From NCBI RefSeq assembly GCF_009801115.1, contig NZ_VTOL01000012.1, forward strand, positions 186,001 through 250,000: DNA of 64,000 nt, read 5' to 3'. This stretch comes from Dyadobacter sp. 3J3 (GTDB lineage: Bacteria > Bacteroidota > Bacteroidia > Cytophagales > Spirosomataceae). Every line of letters begins with the position of its first letter. The first letter of the stretch is position 1. Below the pieces are notes generated by a model that was not told the origin of the DNA, made no database searches, and was given only the letters and a program-made list of their open reading frames with translations. The position numbers and the translations under genes are program-made. Positions 52,771-62,139 of the stretch are shown piece by piece.

Positions 52771-53156
52771 AATTCTTCGATGGTTTAATTAAATAGCATG
52801 ATGTAAGGGTAAAATTTTGATTGGGTTATTTCATAAAATGTCAAAAGGCTTTTTCCATAGACTAATGTTTAGATTATTAAAATTGTATTTTGATAAAACA
52901 TGAAGCGAAATCTTCTGGCTAAAACTGCCAGCCTTTTATTCAAATAATCAGAAATGAGCCATTCGGATTATCCAATTTTTATATGTTAAGAATTTGTTAT
53001 GTATGCATACTAATTTGAAAGAAATAATGATCCAATCACGAATTATAAGCCCGTCAGAAATTAGCACGAAGAAACATTTGTAATACTTTGAAACGTTGGG
53101 GATGGACTATTACCAAAAAACTTAAAAATCAAAAATTGAGTTAACGGTAAAAAAGA
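52771..53156 (-). other. Leader and promoter region of the second SusCD operon
   Basis: No gene is seen in this AT-rich stretch between the terminator of the upstream SusCD pair and the downstream SusC start. I found no exact TAnnTTTG element on the minus strand. A near match reads CAAATAAT in plus-strand orientation around 52940. A long 5' leader or an activator-dependent promoter is possible. There is no adjacent regulator gene (no HTCS, SusR or sigma/anti-sigma pair). Confidence 0.5.
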
Positions 53157-53206
53157 CCAAAAAAATCCGGAAATGGTTGAAATAAAAGTTCAGCACATTT
53201 CCGGAT
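53157..53206 (-). terminator. Intrinsic terminator of the upstream SusCD pair
   Basis: An 11-bp perfect stem (ATCCGGAAATG, 53165-53175, with its complement at 53196-53206) around a 20-base loop. It is followed on the minus strand by seven Ts. It lies 123 bases after the SusD-like stop and shows that the two SusCD pairs are separate transcripts. Confidence 0.86.
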
Positions 53207-53329
53207 CAGCATTCTTATTTTTACTACATCATTATCAAAATCAGCATCTTGCCAAACAATTCCTGACAATCAAATGACCATTTCCTGACAAACCCTGACA
53301 ACAAATGTCCTTTGCCAAGTCTGCTGCAA

Positions 53330-54988
53330 TTATTGCAACAGCCAGATTTTAGAGAACTGATCGTCTGTGGCAGGTGACAAAGTCGAAACACCAAGATCGT
53401 AAGCATCTCTGTTCTGCCCGAGTTCATTACCCGGATAACGGTAACGAAGTGGGAATGTATAACCGCCAAGTCTTCCGTTACTGAAAATATTCGGTAATTT
53501 AGTCCGGCGAAGATCAAGGTAAGCTTCCGCCGAAACCGTGAACAGACTGATCCATTTTTGATCTGCAATTTTCGCAAGCTGTCCGGCTTTATCCGTCGGC
53601 AGAGCAATATTCGACTGAGCCAGATATTTGGTAACAGAAGCCTGAGGCACTCCCCAGCGAAGCAATGAATTTGTAATTCCTTTGCGGTAATAAGTATCAG
53701 CACTTCCGGTAATTAAACCTTTTGCAGCCGCCTCAGCCAACAAAAACTGAACCTCATCACTATTCATAATCTGCGCTTTAAGCAAAGGATGTGCATTCTG
53801 TCTGAACAATGTAGAAAACTTGGAAACTTTAAAATTGCCCACAACACCACCGGCAGCCGTATTATAATGTCCGTTTCCATTTTTCCAGTCAGCCTGCATA
53901 CCTGCGATAAAACCAACATAAACTTTGTTGGAATCAATCAGAATATCTTTTGTAGCGTATTCAGCAATTTCCTGCTTTTTTCTGTCAATAAATTCCCAGG
54001 TTGAAGAATAGGTATAACCATTTGGATCTGTTGTGGCAAAAGTAACACCGTCCAGACTTTTATCGCTTGTCCACGGCCTTTCCACCGGAGCAAACCAGAT
54101 AGCCGCACGCGGATCATTTAAATCAGCCAGCTTGTCAACCAATGTTTTACAGGGTCTTCTTTTGTTAAATTCATCAACAGAACCCCAGTTAACGGTACCG
54201 CCCGTCCAGGCATTGCCGGGAATATTACCAGCATCACCTACCGTTCCAATGTAGCCAATTGAGGCGTTTTCAGTAGCTTCAGATAAAACATTTCCGGAAA
54301 TTGCAGCTATTTTTGCCCCGGCATCCGTCAGTTTATTAGATGCGCGCATCAGTAATCTAAGCTTAACGGAATTGGCAAATTTTTGCCACTTCACTTTGTC
54401 CCCCGCAAACATCAGATCATAGGGAGTCGATATTTCTTCGGTTCCACCAGAAATCAATGCAGAAGCATCGTCAAGTTCAGCAAGTAATCCGTTGTATATA
54501 TCCTGCTCCTTATCGTATTTTGGATATAAAATTCCCTCTCTCGCCTTAAGTGCCTCTGAGTAATAAACGTCACCATAAAAATCTGTCATAAAAGAAAAAA
54601 GCATCACCCGAAAAACCTTGAAAATCCCCTGATGGGTTTTGGAACCCCGGGTTTGTGCAAGGGTGATTGATCCGTCGATCATTTTAAGGATTTCCATGGC
54701 ATCGTACATATCCGTAGTAGCCAGCCTGAAACCATCATAGAAATTATCACCGCTTTGGTAATTGCTTTCCATATGCTGTACTGCCGCAGGAAGTTTTCTG
54801 GTATCAAAACCCATCTTTTGATAAAAAAGAGACGTTTTTTTGATAATAGAGGCCAGCAGATAAGGGTCATTGACAGACTCAATTGCATCTTTTTGCTGTA
54901 AGGTATCCGCAGTTCGTAACTCATCCTCACTACAGGAAGTAAATCCTATCAATGTGGTAACCAAAAATACTTTTAATATAGATTTCAT
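53330..54988 (-). CDS. SusD/RagB-family nutrient-binding lipoprotein (SusD-like_2), second copy
   Basis: A 552-residue lipoprotein with lipobox FTSC and Cys19 and the acidic tether SEDELRTADTLQQKDA. It has the same SusD-like_2 architecture as the copy at 47649: LAQTRGSKTHQGIFKVFRVMLFSFMTDFYGDVYYSEAL, DIYNGLLAELDDASALISGG, WQKFANSVKLRLLMRAS and DEVQFLLAEAAAKGL. The two SusD proteins are related but clearly diverged, so the two pairs probably bind different ligands. It follows its SusC by 24 bases. The 123 bases downstream, up to the terminator, hold nothing further. Confidence 0.94.
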   Translation of the reverse strand: MKSILKVFLVTTLIGFTSCSEDELRTADTLQQKDAIESVNDPYLLASIIKKTSLFYQKMGFDTRKLPAAVQHMESNYQSGDNFYDGFRLATTDMYDAMEILKMIDGSITLAQTRGSKTHQGIFKVFRVMLFSFMTDFYGDVYYSEALKAREGILYPKYDKEQDIYNGLLAELDDASALISGGTEEISTPYDLMFAGDKVKWQKFANSVKLRLLMRASNKLTDAGAKIAAISGNVLSEATENASIGYIGTVGDAGNIPGNAWTGGTVNWGSVDEFNKRRPCKTLVDKLADLNDPRAAIWFAPVERPWTSDKSLDGVTFATTDPNGYTYSSTWEFIDRKKQEIAEYATKDILIDSNKVYVGFIAGMQADWKNGNGHYNTAAGGVVGNFKVSKFSTLFRQNAHPLLKAQIMNSDEVQFLLAEAAAKGLITGSADTYYRKGITNSLLRWGVPQASVTKYLAQSNIALPTDKAGQLAKIADQKWISLFTVSAEAYLDLRRTKLPNIFSNGRLGGYTFPLRYRYPGNELGQNRDAYDLGVSTLSPATDDQFSKIWLLQ

Positions 54989-55012
54989 AATGCTTTGAAT
55001 AAACGTTATTAA

Positions 55013-58000
55013 TTAAAAATCAACTGACACCTTGAATCCGTAAGAGCGGATACTCGGCAAAGTTGCTCTTAAAATTCCCTGACTTGTACCAACTCCTGAA
55101 AATGCAGATTCAGGATCTTCGTGACGGCCCGACTGGTTCCACTGGAAAAGGTTTCTTCCGTAAACGGATAACATCAGGTTGTTAAGGAAATACTTTTTAG
55201 TAATTGTACCCGGTACAGAATACGCAAAAGATAATTCTCTCAACTTAAAGTTTGTAGCGTTGTATGTTCTTGTCGATGCAAAATCCCAGATAATATCACC
55301 ATAACCGTTGTATGGGAAATCATAGAAAGTATTGTTTTTATCCGCACCGTTTACGATATAATCAGCATCTGTTACTCCATCCGCTCCTGAATGGTCAGGA
55401 TTTACAAATACACCTTTTACGTAAACCGCATCCTGAACAGCAGTCGAACGCTTCGAATCGTTGTTGTCGTTGATCGCTGCAAAAGAACTTGATCCAACTG
55501 CTGGCCAGGGAAGTCCGCCATGTGCTGCATCACGGCCACCCATCCAGTAAGGATTATTTGGACCAGAGCTCAGGGTAGATTCCGCTCTTCCGTTCGATTC
55601 AAGATATTGCTGATTTACAGAAACATACTTTCCGCCTTTTCTCAAACTTCCTACGATACCCAGACTGAATTGTTTGTATTTCAAGGTAGTATTGATACCA
55701 AGAATAAAGTCCGGATTGAAGTTACCAAGTCTTCCGCGATCTCTTTCATCAGATGACAACTGGACCTTTCCCTGATCAGAATCCAGAAGCATCATTCCTT
55801 TGTATTGTCCTTCTTTTACGCGCAGAATTGGATTTTGCTCGTAGATGCTTCCAATTTCTTCACCTTTGGCAATCTTCACCATTGTTTTGCCGTCGTAGTT
55901 TGTAAATACATATCCGTTTGGCGCAAACTGGTCAGATAACTTCGTGATCTTCGCTTTGTAATGTGTAAAACTTGTAGAAATATCCCAGGAGAAATCCTTT
56001 GTTTTGATTGGAGTTAAATTCAGTCCAAATTCAAATCCTTTATTTGTTACATCACCAATGTTGGTTAACAAACCGGTATAACCCGTTCCAGGTACCAATG
56101 AGATATTACCAATCTGATCTTTTTGTGTTTTGATAAAATACGTTCCGTCAAATTTCACACGACCTTTGAACAACCACAAATCAAGACCGGCTTCTTTTGT
56201 AATTGAATGCTGTGCTTTAATGTTAGGATCAACGAGTGAACTTGTAAGACTTACCGTATTTGCCGATCCCCATGGGCTTGCGTCATAGGTATACGTATCA
56301 ACAGATCTTTGTTTTACCAAACCATTACCCACATCAGCAATGTTGATACGCGGTTTTACCAAAGTAAATACTTCCGGAAAATGGATAGATTCAGAAGCAA
56401 CCCAGCTCAAAGATGCCGACGGATAGAAGTAATGAATTTTTTCTTCTGGCAAAATTCCTTTCCAGTCGTTACGTCCAGTTACGTCCAGGAAGAATTTATC
56501 GTCCCAGCCTACTGTTGCCATTGCATATAAACTCTGGGATTTCGTAGTTCTGAAAGGCCAGTTGCTACCTGCGGCCGTGGTCAATGTTCCGGCTTTTATG
56601 TTTGATACTGCAAACAATCCAGGAGAATTCAAATCACCGCCGGTTATTTCAGAACTGTTTGAATTATTGAAACGATAGTTTCCACCGACAGAGCCATTTA
56701 TAGAAAGTCGGCCAACATTCTTATTATAGGTAAGGATTACATCCGAGTTTGCTTCAATACTGCTATTATTACCTGTAACATATCCTCCAAAAGCATCCCC
56801 TTTTGCTCCCCACGATTGTCTCATTTCATATCCTTCCTTCACATTTTCCATCCCGGTTCTTGCCAAAAGAGAGAAATTGTCTGAAAGCTGCCAGTTAAAC
56901 TGGATTTTACCAAAGAAGTTATCACGCGTAAAGCGGTGAAGTTTTTCATAAGTCGTAAACCAAGGATTATCATTGGCAACGTCAACACCGTTATCCTTCA
57001 TAATCGAACCGTTTTGCTTAACACCTTCAAAACCTGTCAGCCAGTAATCCTTCATATCGGATAATGGCTGCAAATTCGTAGGCAAGTTGAAAAGCAAATT
57101 GTTCAACACACTATTCGAACCGGTCGTATTTTGCTTGTTCGGAGAATACGTGTGGATGTAGCTTGAACTAACCGATACAGTCATCTTTTTAGATAGCTTG
57201 TAATCCGTATTCAATGTAAAGGACTTCTGCTCTGTTTTTGTATTTGGCATAACCCCGATATTGGTCATATTTGAAATACCTAAACGGAACGCACCTTTGT
57301 CAGAATTTCCGGTAATCGCTACACTATTATTAATCGTATGCCCAGTTTGAAGATATGCTTTTACCCTGTTCTCTTTTGACGAAGTCATTGGTCCATTTGC
57401 CCATTTCTTATTTTTGACATCCCAATAGTCCGCTGAGAAAGATCCGTCCAGTTTCGGCCCCCAGGTATCCGTGTTATCATATTGCCATTCATTAGCTCTT
57501 TCTCCCTGACCAAATTCAGTTTGTTCCTGAATAAACTGGTACGCTTTTTCCTGTGAAAAAGAAGTAGAATAAGAAACTCCGAGACCTTTTTTACCGCCTC
57601 TTCCAGATTTTGTTGTGATCATCACAACACCATTTCCACCTTCTGCTCCATACAATGCACCTGCGCTGCCACCTTTCAAAATTGTTACCGATGCAATGTC
57701 ATTCGGGTTCAATTGGGATAGAATGTTACCAAAATCGACACCATCTTTGTTTGTCGTAGATTGTGACCCTACCTGGATACCATCAATAACATATAATGGT
57801 TGTGAGTTCAATGAAACGTTCGTTCCTCCTTGGCTGGTGGTTGGCATTGTACTTGTTCCGCGAATATTGACAAGAACTGACGAAGTAGGATCACTGCTCA
57901 AATTGGTAAAATTCACACCGCTGACCTTACCGTCCAGCGACTTCATCAAACTCGGGTTCGATGCTTTTACAAGATCTTCGCTTTTAACTTCGGCGACTGA

Positions 58001-58390
58001 ATAAGCAAGTGATTTTTTCTCACGGCTGATTCCAAGGGCGGTTACAACCACTTCTTTTAAATTTTCAGCACTTGGTGTTATTGTAAAATCAATTACGCTG
58101 CGGCCATTAACGGGAACATCTTCCTGGTTGTATCCAACAAAAGAAAAAACCAGAACAGGATTAGTACCAGTTACTTCAATAGAATACGTACCGTTTGCAG
58201 TGGTTGTTGTTCCTGTCTGTGTGCCTTTCAGGATAATATTTACTCCTGGCATTATTGTGCCATCGTCCTTGGACGTCACCTTACCTGTAACTACATTTTG
58301 TGCGCTGGCCAACGAAATACCGACTCCGGCCATAAGGACCAGGAGAAATAATCGTCTGAGCACACGCTGAGAAATAGAGTTTGAATTCAT
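55013..58390 (-). CDS. SusC/RagA-type TonB-linked outer-membrane transporter, second copy
   Basis: A 1125-residue SusC-family importer. The signal peptide ends about residue 30 (GISLASAQN). A carboxypeptidase-regulatory-like domain (VVTGKVTSKDDGTIMPGVNIILKG) and the ALYGAEGGNGVVMITTKSG plug motif follow, and the barrel ends SYGFKVSVDF. As in the other copy, there is no STN domain. The plug DGKVSGVNF and VNIRGTSTMP stretches match the family. It heads a two-gene SusCD operon. A 68-residue FecR-like gene lies 97 bases upstream on the same strand. Confidence 0.96.
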   Translation of the reverse strand: MNSNSISQRVLRRLFLLVLMAGVGISLASAQNVVTGKVTSKDDGTIMPGVNIILKGTQTGTTTTANGTYSIEVTGTNPVLVFSFVGYNQEDVPVNGRSVIDFTITPSAENLKEVVVTALGISREKKSLAYSVAEVKSEDLVKASNPSLMKSLDGKVSGVNFTNLSSDPTSSVLVNIRGTSTMPTTSQGGTNVSLNSQPLYVIDGIQVGSQSTTNKDGVDFGNILSQLNPNDIASVTILKGGSAGALYGAEGGNGVVMITTKSGRGGKKGLGVSYSTSFSQEKAYQFIQEQTEFGQGERANEWQYDNTDTWGPKLDGSFSADYWDVKNKKWANGPMTSSKENRVKAYLQTGHTINNSVAITGNSDKGAFRLGISNMTNIGVMPNTKTEQKSFTLNTDYKLSKKMTVSVSSSYIHTYSPNKQNTTGSNSVLNNLLFNLPTNLQPLSDMKDYWLTGFEGVKQNGSIMKDNGVDVANDNPWFTTYEKLHRFTRDNFFGKIQFNWQLSDNFSLLARTGMENVKEGYEMRQSWGAKGDAFGGYVTGNNSSIEANSDVILTYNKNVGRLSINGSVGGNYRFNNSNSSEITGGDLNSPGLFAVSNIKAGTLTTAAGSNWPFRTTKSQSLYAMATVGWDDKFFLDVTGRNDWKGILPEEKIHYFYPSASLSWVASESIHFPEVFTLVKPRINIADVGNGLVKQRSVDTYTYDASPWGSANTVSLTSSLVDPNIKAQHSITKEAGLDLWLFKGRVKFDGTYFIKTQKDQIGNISLVPGTGYTGLLTNIGDVTNKGFEFGLNLTPIKTKDFSWDISTSFTHYKAKITKLSDQFAPNGYVFTNYDGKTMVKIAKGEEIGSIYEQNPILRVKEGQYKGMMLLDSDQGKVQLSSDERDRGRLGNFNPDFILGINTTLKYKQFSLGIVGSLRKGGKYVSVNQQYLESNGRAESTLSSGPNNPYWMGGRDAAHGGLPWPAVGSSSFAAINDNNDSKRSTAVQDAVYVKGVFVNPDHSGADGVTDADYIVNGADKNNTFYDFPYNGYGDIIWDFASTRTYNATNFKLRELSFAYSVPGTITKKYFLNNLMLSVYGRNLFQWNQSGRHEDPESAFSGVGTSQGILRATLPSIRSYGFKVSVDF

Positions 58391-58487
58391 AACTTTTAGA
58401 ATAATTATTGGACAAAGACAAGCAAAAAGGGTTAATAAAGTTTTTTAATAAGCATTGATTGTTTTACTGATTGTTTCATTACACCTT

Positions 58488-58694
58488 TTACGGGTTAGTT
58501 TTCTCCTGATCTTTAACCAGCTGGTTTCCTGCGTTTTCTTTCAGTAACCGGTCAAAATAAATTTCAAGAGCATCGGAATACTTTTGCTGTTCGTCTTCAT
58601 TTTTTAAACCTTCCAGCAGTTCACCCAGTTCTTCCCCTGAAATCTTGTTAGCGATCAGTTTGTTGATCAAATTTTCAGCCCGGGAATGTGTCAT
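58488..58694 (-). CDS. 68-residue FecR-N-terminus-like protein upstream of SusCD
   Basis: A short acidic helical protein (MTHSRAENLINKLIANKISG, then EELGELLEGLKNEDEQQKYSDALEIYFDRLLKE). The pattern of a two-helix unit with x-LI-x-K-x-x-x-x-K-x-S-x-E-E-L is like the cytoplasmic sigma-binding N-terminus (DUF4880) of FecR anti-sigma factors. It lacks the transmembrane segment and periplasmic domain, and no ECF sigma factor gene is adjacent. It is either a genuine stand-alone regulator or a truncated FecR. The resemblance is moderate, and a generic helical protein cannot be excluded. Confidence 0.6.
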   Translation of the reverse strand: MTHSRAENLINKLIANKISGEELGELLEGLKNEDEQQKYSDALEIYFDRLLKENAGNQLVKDQEKTNP

Positions 58695-58865
58695 TTTTAT
58701 TAGCTGGTTAGTTGTTGTATGATACTCTAAGCCTGAAAAAAAAGACTATTCATATAACTTGTTTTTTTAAAAGTTAACTTTCCGTTAACAGTGGAAATAG
58801 ACCGTATTTCTTACCGGCAATTCAGTTTATTTACCCTTTTATCAACATTCCAACCGATTTAAGCG

Positions 58866-58873
58866 TAATTTTG
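58866..58873 (+). promoter_or_regulatory. Possible -7 element for the BamA-like gene
   Basis: TAATTTTG is an exact TAnnTTTG match 63 bases upstream of the ATG at 58937. No TTG is found at the expected -33 distance, so support is weak. It overlaps the start of the longer reading frame and so favours the 58937 start. Confidence 0.3.
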
Positions 58874-58936
58874 AGAAAGCAATTAATACGGTTATTATCA
58901 AAAAAACGTTTCAAACTGAAACATGGGCAGCGAAGA

Positions 58937-60361
58937 ATGAAGGAAACAATACGCAATCAAAATTTTTACTTTTTATTTTTTTTCCTTCTTTTTGCCGGAC
59001 CAGCCCACACCCAGGTATTACCGGCAAATGAAACGCCAGATGTAATCATTGGAAATATTACTGTTGAAGGAAATCACCGCACGATGGACCGAATTATTTT
59101 GCGGGAAATGGCAATTAAATCCGGAGATACCATTCGTCAGGACAAACTTGCGGAAACGCTGGAAATAGACCGTCGCAAGGTTATCAATACCAATCTTTTT
59201 GTAGTAGCAGAATTACTCCTGAAACCGAATGAAGATTCCGTTAGAACTGATATTAGGATCGTAGTAAAAGAACGCTGGTATTTTATAGCCACGCCGGTTT
59301 TCCAGCTCGCCGACAGAAATTTCAATGAATGGTGGTACGACCGTAACCGGGATTTCAGCAGGACGATTTATGGAATTTATATGAGTTATGGAAATGTTAC
59401 CGGCCGTGCAGATAAGCTTCGGTTGGTTGCTGAGTTTGGTTTTATTCCAAAATTTGAAGTTTCATATTCCCTACCTTATCTGGATAAAGCGCAAAAAACA
59501 GGAATCACGGTCGGAGCGTCTTATTCAATTAATAAAACAATGGCTTTTCGTACCTGGCGGGATAAACTGGATTATTACAATAGTGAAGACATCAATAAAA
59601 AACGGTTTTATACCTTCCTTACATTAACCCGCAGAAACAAATATTATACTTTCCACTCGCTGGATCTGCGTTGGAGTGGTACGTCTGTCACTGATACCAT
59701 CGCAGCCTTAAATCCCAATTATTTCCTGAAAGGAAGAACGCGCCAAACCTATTTCCAGCTTACGTATTCATATAGTTACGATAAACGGGACAATTATCAA
59801 TATGCCTTGCGTGGCCGGGTTGGGGGAATCCAGTTTTCCAAAATCGGACTTTTACCATCTGATGAAATCAACCAGGCTTACATTTATGGATCCTTTAAAC
59901 AATATTTTCATTTGGGCGGCAAATGGTTTGCAAATTCAGGAGTTCGCGGACGTTTTTCCATTCCTAAAAAACAACCTTATCTGCAAACAGTCGGGCTTGG
60001 CTACCGCAATGATCTGGTGCGAGGTTATGAACTATATGTAGTTGACGGACAAGATTATGCACTGATAAAAAATGAGTTGAAGTATAAATTATTTTCAACT
60101 CAGAAACATTTTCCCTGGGTTCCAATCCGCCAGTTCAATACCCTTCCGTTGGCCGTTTATATCAATTCATTTGCGGATGCAGGTTATGTCAAAAATTATT
60201 ATCCGCAGTTTAGTAATACCTCACTGGGAAACAAAGGCATTTATGGTGGCGGCGTGGGGGTGGACGTTGTTACCTTCTATAATATTGTAGCACGTTTTAA
60301 CCAAACCTTCAATGCAAAAGGAGATCGCCGATTCTTTTTCAGCATTGGCAGAGAATTTTAG
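58937..60361 (+). CDS. BamA/TamA (Omp85)-like outer-membrane barrel protein with a POTRA domain
   Basis: A 474-residue protein started at the ATG at 58937 (MKETIRNQNFYFLFFFLLFAG...HTQ), which gives a normal signal peptide; the frame upstream to 58871 is not convincing. One POTRA domain (about 35-115) reads VIIGNITVEGNHRTMDRIILREM and VINTNLFVVAELLL. An Omp85-type barrel follows: VSYSLPYLDKAQKTGITVG, TYSYSYDKRDNYQYALRG, GLGYRNDLVRGYELYVVDGQDY and a terminal FFFSIGREF with C-terminal Phe. It is much shorter than BamA (about 800) and has a single POTRA. It may assist insertion or secretion of outer-membrane components. No partner gene is adjacent. Confidence 0.85.
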   Translation: MKETIRNQNFYFLFFFLLFAGPAHTQVLPANETPDVIIGNITVEGNHRTMDRIILREMAIKSGDTIRQDKLAETLEIDRRKVINTNLFVVAELLLKPNEDSVRTDIRIVVKERWYFIATPVFQLADRNFNEWWYDRNRDFSRTIYGIYMSYGNVTGRADKLRLVAEFGFIPKFEVSYSLPYLDKAQKTGITVGASYSINKTMAFRTWRDKLDYYNSEDINKKRFYTFLTLTRRNKYYTFHSLDLRWSGTSVTDTIAALNPNYFLKGRTRQTYFQLTYSYSYDKRDNYQYALRGRVGGIQFSKIGLLPSDEINQAYIYGSFKQYFHLGGKWFANSGVRGRFSIPKKQPYLQTVGLGYRNDLVRGYELYVVDGQDYALIKNELKYKLFSTQKHFPWVPIRQFNTLPLAVYINSFADAGYVKNYYPQFSNTSLGNKGIYGGGVGVDVVTFYNIVARFNQTFNAKGDRRFFFSIGREF

Positions 60362-60511
60362 TACAAAACCAGAAAACATTCCCCAATCCTTATAGTGCTA
60401 AGAAAGGCACACTTCTTTATCTTCCCCGATAAGAATTCTATTTTTTCAGATACTACCAAAATATATTTAGCGGATAATTAAAACCACATTAAAAAAACAA
60501 ATTGATAATAG

Positions 60512-60519
60512 TTAGATTT
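60512..60519 (+). promoter_or_regulatory. Possible -7 element for the 60546 lipoprotein gene
   Basis: TAGATTTG, an exact TAnnTTTG match 26 bases before the ATG. A TTG lies only 8 bases upstream, too close for the normal -33 spacing, so support is weak. Confidence 0.3.
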
Positions 60520-60545
60520 GTGGCATATATTTCTTTAAGCAAAAA

Positions 60546-61139
60546 ATGAAACACTTTACACTACTTAGAAACCTTTTGGCAGTTGTGCTCCTGGCAGTTA
60601 TATTACAAAATTGCAAAACAAAAACCAGTCAGGAGAAGGATGCCGAAGTAATTGATTCAGCTGCCATAACTCCACCAGCCCATGAAGAATTGAATAGCGA
60701 CCAGTCTGCACTGCTGGAAAAAGTCATTGGCGATTCCCCCGCCGGAACATTTCGTGGCATTGTTTTTGGAGATCCTTTGTCGAAAGTAAAAGCGACTGAA
60801 AATTTTGAAATGTTTGAAGACGTAGCCGACCACGTCGGATATACTTTTGAAACGGAAAAACTTGAAACAATTGATGTTCAATATTTCCTGACCGCTGATA
60901 AAAAAGTTAACAAAATTACCGTTGATGTTTATTTAAACAGTCCGGACGCTACAAAACAATTGTGGAATGCAGGAAAAAGCTATTTCACAGAAACGTATCA
61001 AGCTCCGAAAGAAAGTGGTAAAACTGTGACCTGGAACAAAAACTCTGTCCACGTGAGCATGGAAGATGTATCAGAAGGAAAGGACTATGGACTGAAATTT
61101 CAGTTTACGCCGGATAAAAATGTACTTGCTGCTAAATAA
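60546..61139 (+). CDS. Lipoprotein of unknown function
   Basis: A 197-residue protein with a lipoprotein-type signal ending LQNC (Cys23; the Gln-Asn before the cysteine is atypical but tolerated in Bacteroidota). An acidic linker (about 24-55) and a compact domain follow. The domain contains AGTFRGIVFGDPLSKVKATENFEM, GYTFETEKLETIDVQYFLTADKKV and a C-terminal VTWNKNSVHVSMEDVSEGKDYGLKFQF strand pair. The GIVFGD-x-L-x-x-V-K phrase suggests a repeat of the kind seen in some peptidoglycan- or ligand-binding proteins, but no family is certain. It is co-directional with the cyclophilin gene 6 bases downstream and probably co-transcribed. Confidence 0.8.
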   Translation: MKHFTLLRNLLAVVLLAVILQNCKTKTSQEKDAEVIDSAAITPPAHEELNSDQSALLEKVIGDSPAGTFRGIVFGDPLSKVKATENFEMFEDVADHVGYTFETEKLETIDVQYFLTADKKVNKITVDVYLNSPDATKQLWNAGKSYFTETYQAPKESGKTVTWNKNSVHVSMEDVSEGKDYGLKFQFTPDKNVLAAK

Positions 61140-61145
61140 TAAAAA

Positions 61146-61853
61146 ATGAAAATTAACCGACTGATTTTGCTGACAGTTTTCTGCCTGTCGGCCTATAATA
61201 CCTTTGCTCAAAAAAAATCTAAAAAAGATTATCTCGTAACCATTACGACTGATTTTGGTAAGATGCGTGTTATTTTATTTGATGAAACACCGAAACATAA
61301 AGAGAATTTCATCAAACTTTCCAAAGACAAATTTTATAATGATTTGCTTTTTCACCGCATTATTAAGGATTTTATGATCCAGGGTGGCGATCCTAATTCT
61401 CGTAATGCAAAACCGGATGCTGTTTTGGGGAAAGGTGATAATGGATACAAAGTACCGGCAGAAATAAGTCCTAAACTTTTTCACCGCAAAGGTGCTCTGG
61501 CCGCTGCAAGAGATAATAACCCGAAAAAAGAATCAAGCGGTTGTCAGTTTTATATTGTTGAAGGCAAAAAATGGAATAAATCTGATCTTGACAAACAAGC
61601 GGCACGCGCGGCAAGAAAACTGACGGATTCACAAAGGAAGGTTTATGAAACGGAAGGCGGAACGCCGCATCTGGACGGAGCTTATACTGTTTTCGGACAA
61701 GTTATTGACGGAATTGATATTGTTGATAAAATCAGTATTCAACCAAAAGATGATCGCGACCGGCCTGATAAGGATATCAAAATGAAGGTATCTGTGAAGA
61801 AAATGAGAAAGAAAAAGATTACAAAAAAATATGGCTATGTATTTGAAGGCTGA
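61146..61853 (+). CDS. Secreted cyclophilin-type peptidyl-prolyl cis-trans isomerase
   Basis: A 235-residue exported isomerase that speeds proline isomerisation during folding of periplasmic or outer-membrane proteins. A signal peptide ends about residue 21 (NTFAQ). Catalytic features are present: FHRIIKDFMIQGGDP with the catalytic arginine, ALAAARDNNPKKESSGCQFYI, and LDGAYTVFGQVIDGIDIVDKI. An insertion of about 40 residues (around 140-175, lysine- and arginine-rich) separates QFYIVEG from the LDGAYTVFG motif and is longer than in minimal cyclophilins. The C-terminus is strongly basic (KKMRKKKITKKYG). It overlaps no neighbour; it begins 6 bases after the lipoprotein stop, and a strong terminator follows. 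Confidence 0.92.
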   Translation: MKINRLILLTVFCLSAYNTFAQKKSKKDYLVTITTDFGKMRVILFDETPKHKENFIKLSKDKFYNDLLFHRIIKDFMIQGGDPNSRNAKPDAVLGKGDNGYKVPAEISPKLFHRKGALAAARDNNPKKESSGCQFYIVEGKKWNKSDLDKQAARAARKLTDSQRKVYETEGGTPHLDGAYTVFGQVIDGIDIVDKISIQPKDDRDRPDKDIKMKVSVKKMRKKKITKKYGYVFEG

Positions 61854-61897
61854 AAAGTTACAAAATCAAATGCACTGTTTTTAAGATTAATTACGAG

Positions 61898-61938
61898 GTC
61901 GCCGAAGTTCTGTTAAAAGATCTTCGGCGACTTTTTTT
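61898..61938 (+). terminator. Intrinsic terminator of the cyclophilin operon
   Basis: A 10-bp perfect stem (GTCGCCGAAG at 61898-61907, complement at 61922-61931) with a 14-base loop, followed by seven Ts. It lies 44 bases past the cyclophilin stop. Confidence 0.92.
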
Positions 61939-61993
61939 GTGACAAATCTGTGCCTTTCCGTCAAAAGCTGGTATTATCAAATATCACTTCATC

Positions 61994-62121
61994 ATGAAAA
62001 ACAGATTTATTTTTACCATATTCTTTCAGCACTCGTGGTAAAAGGTGGAATCTCAAAATACTTTAAGGATAGCAATGTTAAAAATAATATCGCACGGCTT
62101 ACTTTGGGGATTAAAATTTAA
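61994..62121 (+). pseudogene. Possible relic of an exported barrel protein gene (5' and 3' ends only)
   Basis: An ATG at 61994 opens MKNRFIFTIFF, a good signal-peptide start, but stops after 15 codons. In the frame one base over, an open stretch running to 62121 ends GGISKYFKDSNVKNNIARLTLGIKI-stop. That looks like the last strands of an outer-membrane barrel. A terminator hairpin follows 18 bases later, as it would after a real gene. The simplest reading is an internally deleted, frameshifted gene. The evidence is limited to short stretches and could be chance. Confidence 0.3.
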
Positions 62122-62139
62122 GGTTCAACTAAATTTTGA

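Noticed and set aside
53224-53703. Same-strand 159-codon frame overlapping the end of the SusD-like gene
   Set aside because: It lies out of frame over the C-terminal third of a clear SusD-family lipoprotein and has Cys/Arg-rich, non-protein-like composition.
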